Below the pieces are notes generated by a model. The model was given only the letters and a program-made list of their open reading frames with translations, did not search any database and was not told where the DNA came from. This document shows positions 59,835 through 64,000 of a DNA stretch of 64,000 nt, piece after piece. Position 1 is the first letter of the stretch. Each line of letters starts with the position of its first letter. The position numbers and the translations under genes were made by a program. Source of the stretch: Desulfobacterales bacterium (GTDB lineage: Bacteria > Desulfobacterota > Desulfobacteria > Desulfobacterales > JAEINQ01); assembly GCA_016342285.1 (NCBI GenBank), contig JAEINQ010000001.1, positions 152,546 through 216,545 on the forward strand. The letters are read 5' to 3'.

Positions 59835-60404
59835 GTGTTGGATCGCATTGGTCATTGGCTTGGCGCAGAAGGAATTACATGCCTTCTCAATCCGGTTTCC
59901 CCAGCTGAGCAGCTTCTCGAAACTTACAAGGCCGCCCAGCTTCGGGTGCCAAAACGGGTTTTTTTGGCTCGCTGGTATCCACCCCAGGATGCAGCTCATA
60001 ATGCTTTTAGCAAGGCCGAGTTACGCTTGCAGCAGCTGCGAGAAACACTGGCGAGCATCGAAAGGGATCATGCAATAACATTGGAGTTGGTCGATATGGG
60101 CACTGAAGAAGGCGGTGCCTTTCCGATCCACCAAAGCATGTACGAGGCCATTGCTTCGTCCAATATCATCATCTGCGACCTTTCCGGTCAACGACCCAAT
60201 GTTTTTGTCGAAGCAGGTTATGCCCTTAAGCATCATGAGAAGAACCGCCTCATCTTTCTCTTTGAACCGTGCAGCAAGGATGACAAGGTGCCATTTGACT
60301 TGGCGACCTTCAAATATGTTCCCATATCCCAGGCTGCGGAAATCCTGAACAAGATAAAGGTTGAACTTATCGCCATTCTCCGTGACGCCGGGGCACCGGT
60401 TTAA
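59835..60404 (+). CDS. NDT/TIR-like putative nucleotide-processing protein
   Basis: This is about 189 residues; the start is GTG 59835 or TTG 59838, directly after the AbiEii stub, so the true N-terminus may be missing. The core segment RVFLARWYPPQDAAHNAF, then IHQSMYEAIASSNIIICDLSGQRPNVFVEAGYALKHHEKNRLIFLF, matches the pattern 'xYxAIxxSdiVIaDLSGxxPNVfyElGyA', seen in nucleoside-deoxyribosyltransferase-like and TIR-like effector domains of antiviral systems. No partner cyclase is seen. An effector role is inference. Confidence 0.6.
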   Translation: MLDRIGHWLGAEGITCLLNPVSPAEQLLETYKAAQLRVPKRVFLARWYPPQDAAHNAFSKAELRLQQLRETLASIERDHAITLELVDMGTEEGGAFPIHQSMYEAIASSNIIICDLSGQRPNVFVEAGYALKHHEKNRLIFLFEPCSKDDKVPFDLATFKYVPISQAAEILNKIKVELIAILRDAGAPV

Positions 60405-60455
60405 ATGAATAGATGAAAACACAGCGCCAAAACCCATGGAGGCGGCAGTAAAACG

Positions 60456-61490
60456 ATGAGCGAGAAGAAGAACTCCGACAAAGATCTAACCCTGACGGTG
60501 GAGAGCCGGTTGCTACTCTACCAGACCGAGGACGGGCAGACGCGGGTCGAGGTTCGCCTGCAAGACGAGACCGTCTGGATGACCCAGGCTGCCATGGCGG
60601 AACTGTTCCAGTCGACCAAGCAAAATATCAGCTTGCACATAAAAAACATATTTAATGAAGGCGAGTTAGCGGAGAATCAAGTTGTCAAGGAATACTTGAC
60701 AACTGCCGCTGACGGCAAGAATTACCGCACCAAATTTTATAACCTCGAAACGATCATCGCAGTGGGCTATCGCGTGCGGTCCCTTCGGGGTATCCAGTTT
60801 CGCCGTTGGGCCACGGAGCGCTTGAACGAATACCTGGTCAAGGGTTTCACCATGGACGATGATCGCCTCAAGGCTGTGAGGAACATCGGATCCGACTATT
60901 TTGACGAGATGCTCGAACGGATCCGGGACATCCGGTCCAGTGAAAAGCGTTTTTACCAGAAAATCCGCGACATCTACAAACTGGCCGTGGACTACGATCC
61001 CAAGGCTCAGGAGACCCTCGATTTTTTCAGCATTGTTCAGAACAAGCTGCATTTCGCTATCTCCGGCAAGACCGCCGCCGAACTGATCGCCGAAAGGGCG
61101 GACGCCGCCAAGCCCAACATGGGGCTGACCTCATGGAAAGGGGCCAAAGTGCGCAAAGGGGATGTCACCATCGCCAAGAATTACCTGAATGACGCTGAAA
61201 TCGAGGGGCTCAACCGGATTGTGACCATGTATCTGGACTATGCCGAGGACCAGGCCAAACGCCATCGCCAAATTTTCATGAAAGACTGGCGAAAAAAACT
61301 CGATGCCTTTTTGCAGTTCAACGAAAGAGATATTCTGACCCACAGCGGAAAGGTTGGCAAGGCCGTGGCCGACCAACTGGCCATAGAGCAATATGACCTT
61401 TTTCACCAGCATCGGCTGACCGAGGAGGCCAGGGACGAAGCGTTGATCGATGATGCCGCGCTGAAGCGTTTTCTGGATGAGACGAAATGA
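60456..61490 (+). CDS. RhuM-family protein
   Basis: This is a 344-residue protein. VWMTQAAMAELFQSTKQNISLHIKNIFNEGEL is a helix-turn-helix-like start. YNLETIIAVGYRVRSLRGIQFRRWATERLNEYLVKGFTMDD is the diagnostic 'RhuM' core, and SDYFDEMLERIRDIRSSEKRFYQKIRDIY continues it. The family is common next to restriction, Fic and abortive-infection genes; its role is not settled. It ends before a PLP-free intergenic gap with GGTAAT-type words (61536-61560). Confidence 0.9.
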   Translation: MSEKKNSDKDLTLTVESRLLLYQTEDGQTRVEVRLQDETVWMTQAAMAELFQSTKQNISLHIKNIFNEGELAENQVVKEYLTTAADGKNYRTKFYNLETIIAVGYRVRSLRGIQFRRWATERLNEYLVKGFTMDDDRLKAVRNIGSDYFDEMLERIRDIRSSEKRFYQKIRDIYKLAVDYDPKAQETLDFFSIVQNKLHFAISGKTAAELIAERADAAKPNMGLTSWKGAKVRKGDVTIAKNYLNDAEIEGLNRIVTMYLDYAEDQAKRHRQIFMKDWRKKLDAFLQFNERDILTHSGKVGKAVADQLAIEQYDLFHQHRLTEEARDEALIDDAALKRFLDETK

Positions 61491-61582
61491 AAACAACTAT
61501 GCCGCCAGTTCCCCGTAACAGATAAGAGGGAATACCCTTTTATGAGGGTAATAATAAGGGTACTATCTGAAAAACCACATCG

Positions 61583-62242
61583 TTATTCCTGATGCCCCAT
61601 GAGCAGGCGGTTTTTCGGGGTGATGTCCGCCGGGATGCGGGCGGTCGTCACTGAGTAGCCCCCCGCCCTCATCTTTAACGCCCGGACGGCGTCCACGGCC
61701 AGTGGGCCGTCCATCCAACCGGTGAGCCCGCCGGTGTCGGACCGGCCCAGATCGTGGCAGCAGGGCAACACCGCCACGGCAGCACCGGCAGCCATGGCCA
61801 TATGGATGATTTGATCGGTCAGGGTGCCGCAGGCGTGGACCGAGACCACCCGGTCATCTTGCCGCACATGGATCGATTCCAGGGGGGCCTGGCGGTATTC
61901 GATGCGCTCGGCCAGCCGGGGCCAGGTGTCGATGAGGATCTGTGAAAGGATCGAGGCGTTTTTGGGAATGGCCGTGTCAACGGCCACGGCACAGGGGGAG
62001 GTGTCGTCGAGAAGGAGCATGACATGGGCCAGCAGGCCGTGGCCGCAGGCCAGATCCAGGACCCGGCCGCCGCGGTAGCGGCGGCGCACCCGCCGGGCCG
62101 TCTCCCAGGCCTCGAAAAGCTCCTTGGCAGGCAGGGTACCGGCCCGACATACGGCCCGGGCGATCCGGTCAAAGAGGGTGTCGCCAGTAAAGTTCTCCGC
62201 CTGCTTGGGGGTGAGCCTGCTTTTCGATCCTCGGCGTACCAT
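61583..62242 (-). CDS. SAM-dependent methyltransferase (class I)
   Basis: This is about 219 residues from ATG 62242 (MVRRGSKSRLTPKQAENFTGDTLFDRIARAV); an upstream GTG at 62269 lies in repeat DNA. Motif I is VLDLACGHGLLAHVML; later VAVDTAIPKN, VVSVHACGTLTDQII and VAVLPCCHDLG complete a Rossmann methyltransferase, the last two as in some RNA or protein methylases. The substrate is unknown. It is leftward, next to the nucleoside transporter, with the 62297 element between them. Confidence 0.8.
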   Translation of the reverse strand: MVRRGSKSRLTPKQAENFTGDTLFDRIARAVCRAGTLPAKELFEAWETARRVRRRYRGGRVLDLACGHGLLAHVMLLLDDTSPCAVAVDTAIPKNASILSQILIDTWPRLAERIEYRQAPLESIHVRQDDRVVSVHACGTLTDQIIHMAMAAGAAVAVLPCCHDLGRSDTGGLTGWMDGPLAVDAVRALKMRAGGYSVTTARIPADITPKNRLLMGHQE

Positions 62243-62245
62243 TTG

Positions 62246-62414
62246 TACCTGTTCATGGGGTTGAGACACTCAAGGACTCCAAAATCCTCGCCCGGGAAGC
62301 GTTTACAGGGTGCCGTAGATGCGAGGCGCCGGGCATGCAGACGTACCCTATTGTACTTCAAGTGCCCGGGAACAAAGTCACGCCCAGGCGTGACGGTGCC
62401 CTGTGAACGCTTAC
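62246..62414 (-). repeat. GTAAGCG terminal-inverted-repeat element, reverse full copy
   Basis: The core is 62297-62414 with ends AAGCGTTTACAGGG and CTGTGAACGCTTAC (inverted). The tail to 62246 (GAACAGGTACAAA complement) matches the tail of copy 40057. The TAA in GTAAGC supplies the stop codon of the nucleoside transporter, and the tail forms the 5' end of the methyltransferase region. Confidence 0.8.
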
Positions 62415-63655
62415 CACTGGAGCAGGCCCACCACCGCCCCGGTCATGCAGGTGGCCAGGGTACCGGCCACAATGGAACGCCATCCCAGCGAGACAATCTC
62501 TTCCCGGCGATCGGGGGCCATGGTCCCCAGGCCGCCGATCATGATGCCGAGGCTGCCCGGGTTGGCAAAACCGCACATGGCGTAGGTCATGATGATCAGG
62601 GAGCGCGGGCTCAGGGTTCCGGCCGGAAGCCGACTCAGGTCCAGGTAGGCGATAAATTCGTTTAAAATGGTCTTGGTCCCCATGAGGACACCGGCTGCCG
62701 GTGCTTCGGCCCAGGGAATCCCCATGCACCAGACCAACGGGGCCATGACCCAGCCCATGATCCGCTGCAGGGACAGGGGCGCCTGGGCCACATGGGGCAA
62801 CAGGCCCAGGATCAGATTGAGCAGGTGGACCAGGGCCACCAGCACCACCAGCATGGCAACGATGTTGATCAGGAGCTGAACCCCCTGCAGGGTTCCCTGG
62901 GTTACCGCATCCATGGCGCTGCGTGCGGTTTCCGGAAGTTCGAGCTTGCCCGAGGTCACAGGGCCGATCTCCGGAACCATGATCTTGGCGATGGTGATGG
63001 CCGCCGGCACGCTGATGATCGAGGCGGTGAGGATGTGCCCCATGATATCGGGTATGGTCCCGGTGAGAATGCTGGCATAGAGAACCATGACCGTGCCGGC
63101 GATGGTGGCCATGCCGCAGGTCATGAGGGTGAAGATCTCACTTCGGGTCATTTTGGCCAGGTAGGGTCGGACGAACAGCGGCGCTTCCACCATCCCCACG
63201 AAGACATTGGCCGACACCCCGAAACCCTCGGCACCGCCCAGATGAAAGCTTCGCTCCAGGACCCAGGAAAAACCGCGAACCACCAGGGGCAGCACCTTCC
63301 AGTAAAAGAGCAGGGCCGACAGGGCGCTGGTGACCAGCACCAGGGGAAGGGCCTGAAAGGCGAGAATGAAGGCGGCGCCGGGAAATTTTTCCGCAAAGGG
63401 GAGCGGGCCGCCGCCCAGGTAGCCGAAGACCATGGTCGATCCGGCCCGGGTCGATTCTTCCAGGGAGAGGACCAGGCGGTTCAGCCCCTGGAAAAAGGCC
63501 AGAAACAGCGGCAGGTTCAACAGGACCACCCCGACAATCAGTTGAATACCGATACCGACGGCAACGGTCTTGACGCTGACCGCCCGCCGGTTTTCACTCA
63601 AGACCCAGGCCAGGAGCGTAAAGACCACCAACCCTGTCGCGCTTTGAAATGCCAT
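62411..63655 (-). CDS. Concentrative nucleoside transporter (CNT/NupC family)
   Basis: This is a 414-residue membrane protein. Family segments: FGYLGGGPLPFAEKFPGAAFILAFQALPLVLVTSALSALLFYW, VFVGMVEAPLFVRPYLAKMTRSEIFTLMTCGMATIAGTVMVLY, and TKTILNEFIAYLDL, YAMCGFANPGSLGIMIGGLGTMAP near the end. It imports nucleosides with Na+ or H+. The stop TAA comes from an adjacent repeat, so the C-terminus may be altered (last residues GLLQW). Confidence 0.95.
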   Translation of the reverse strand: MAFQSATGLVVFTLLAWVLSENRRAVSVKTVAVGIGIQLIVGVVLLNLPLFLAFFQGLNRLVLSLEESTRAGSTMVFGYLGGGPLPFAEKFPGAAFILAFQALPLVLVTSALSALLFYWKVLPLVVRGFSWVLERSFHLGGAEGFGVSANVFVGMVEAPLFVRPYLAKMTRSEIFTLMTCGMATIAGTVMVLYASILTGTIPDIMGHILTASIISVPAAITIAKIMVPEIGPVTSGKLELPETARSAMDAVTQGTLQGVQLLINIVAMLVVLVALVHLLNLILGLLPHVAQAPLSLQRIMGWVMAPLVWCMGIPWAEAPAAGVLMGTKTILNEFIAYLDLSRLPAGTLSPRSLIIMTYAMCGFANPGSLGIMIGGLGTMAPDRREEIVSLGWRSIVAGTLATCMTGAVVGLLQW

Positions 63656-64000
63656 GGGCTCCTTCTCCGCTACCTAAGATTGATGTTTTCGTAAAAAGTC
63701 GCCAACATGCCGGCTTTTTTAATTAACCACGAAGAGCACGAAGGACACGAAGCTGAAATCATTAGATGTCGTTTTATAACCCTTCGTGCTCTTCGTGTCC
63801 TTCGTGGTGAAAATGGACTTTTTACGGGGCTGCCAAAATTGATGCTCCTAATAAAGTGGCGTTGAAAACCACAAAACACACGAAGAAAAAGGCTTCGACT
63901 TTTGGGGGAACCAACTTTGTGCACTCGTATGTTGAAAGTTAATGAAAAGCCATGCAGGGAGGAGGAGGCGTTGCCCCCCCATCCCCCAATGACGCGATCT
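63656..64000. other. End region with nested inverted words, no gene
   Basis: The start of the transporter at 63655 faces right. CGTAAAAAGTC (63691-63701) is inverted at 63812-63822 (GACTTTTTACG). Between them CACGAAGAGCACGAAGG and CTTCGTGCTCTTCGTG words oppose each other. The last 150 bases show nothing beyond low-complexity (CACACGAAG words) and a G-rich run. Confidence 0.5.
63691..63822. repeat. Nested inverted element with CACGAAG words
   Basis: The outer arms CGTAAAAAGTC / GACTTTTTACG enclose inner arms made of repeated CACGAAG words. The ends resemble the TTCGTAAAA elements near 46,748 and 49,306. Confidence 0.6.

Noticed and set aside
1..64000. tRNA and rRNA genes
   Set aside because: I found no cloverleaf with a TTCRA-type T-loop and CCA-like end, and no rRNA-like sequence. 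A tRNAscan and rRNA search would settle it.

Overview
The window is GC-rich bacterial chromosome. Its gene content suggests an anaerobic deltaproteobacterium (Desulfobacterota, probably near Desulfosarcina or Desulfococcus). The pointers are an L21-L27-Obg-ProB-NadD-RsfS-GpmI operon, a tetraheme cytochrome c beside a heme-binding chemoreceptor, FdhD, a TrpB2-type enzyme, a BMP-family nucleoside-type ABC transporter, and many 'word-like' intergenic repeats (CACAGAG, CGCAGA, ACAGGAT). The assignment is inference; there is no rRNA or tRNA in the window to test it.

Layout. 1-4,600 is an accessory zone of toxin-antitoxin and AAA-ATPase genes and remnants: a HipA tail, a DUF4143-ATPase tail, an AbrB/MazE antitoxin with a frameshifted MazF, an intact DUF4143 ATPase, an orphan Phd/YefM antitoxin, a broken VapB and an HsdR_N-like protein. 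Three copies of a TTAGACAGG hairpin repeat lie among them. 5,068-10,622 is the leftward operon rplU-rpmA-obgE-proB-nadD-rsfS-gpmI with a promoter before rplU. 10,743-15,094 holds fdhD, two small cysteine-containing proteins, a Cys/Met-metabolism PLP enzyme and a dimethylargininase-like hydrolase. 15,134-20,428 is a BMP ABC transporter operon interrupted by repeats. 20,589-25,478 holds TrpB2 and a large hybrid sensor kinase. 25,532-40,940 is a mixed housekeeping and envelope region: Nudix, CheX, lipoproteins, a MocR regulator, an FAD oxidoreductase, a zinc-ribbon SUMF1 protein, penicillin acylase, OmpA and PilZ. 41,191-48,836 holds MtgA, a subtilisin-like lipoprotein overlapping a PrcB-domain lipoprotein, PAC2 and an EamA transporter. 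49,434-56,953 holds a GalT-like protein, the cytochrome/chemoreceptor pair, a phosphatase, ferritin, and an aminotransferase followed by a deleted omega-amidase. 57,219-61,490 is a decayed defence island: HsdM remnant, Fic, AbiEi-like protein, AbiEii stub, NDT/TIR-like protein and RhuM. 61,583-63,655 holds a methyltransferase and a nucleoside transporter.

The most unusual layer is non-coding. At least six families of structured intergenic repeats are scattered through the window. Several are hairpins in which the loop is constant while the stem sequence changes and stays paired: loop GGAGACGG with four different stems, and loop CYGGATG with an 11-bp stem. Others are a roughly 120-bp element with terminal inverted repeats, a roughly 240-bp element rich in TTTAGGCAT words, a nested perfect inverted repeat (25 bp plus 14 bp) near 28.3 kb, and short hairpins inserted inside another repeat. 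Some of these repeats supply stop codons or C-terminal codons to neighbouring genes.
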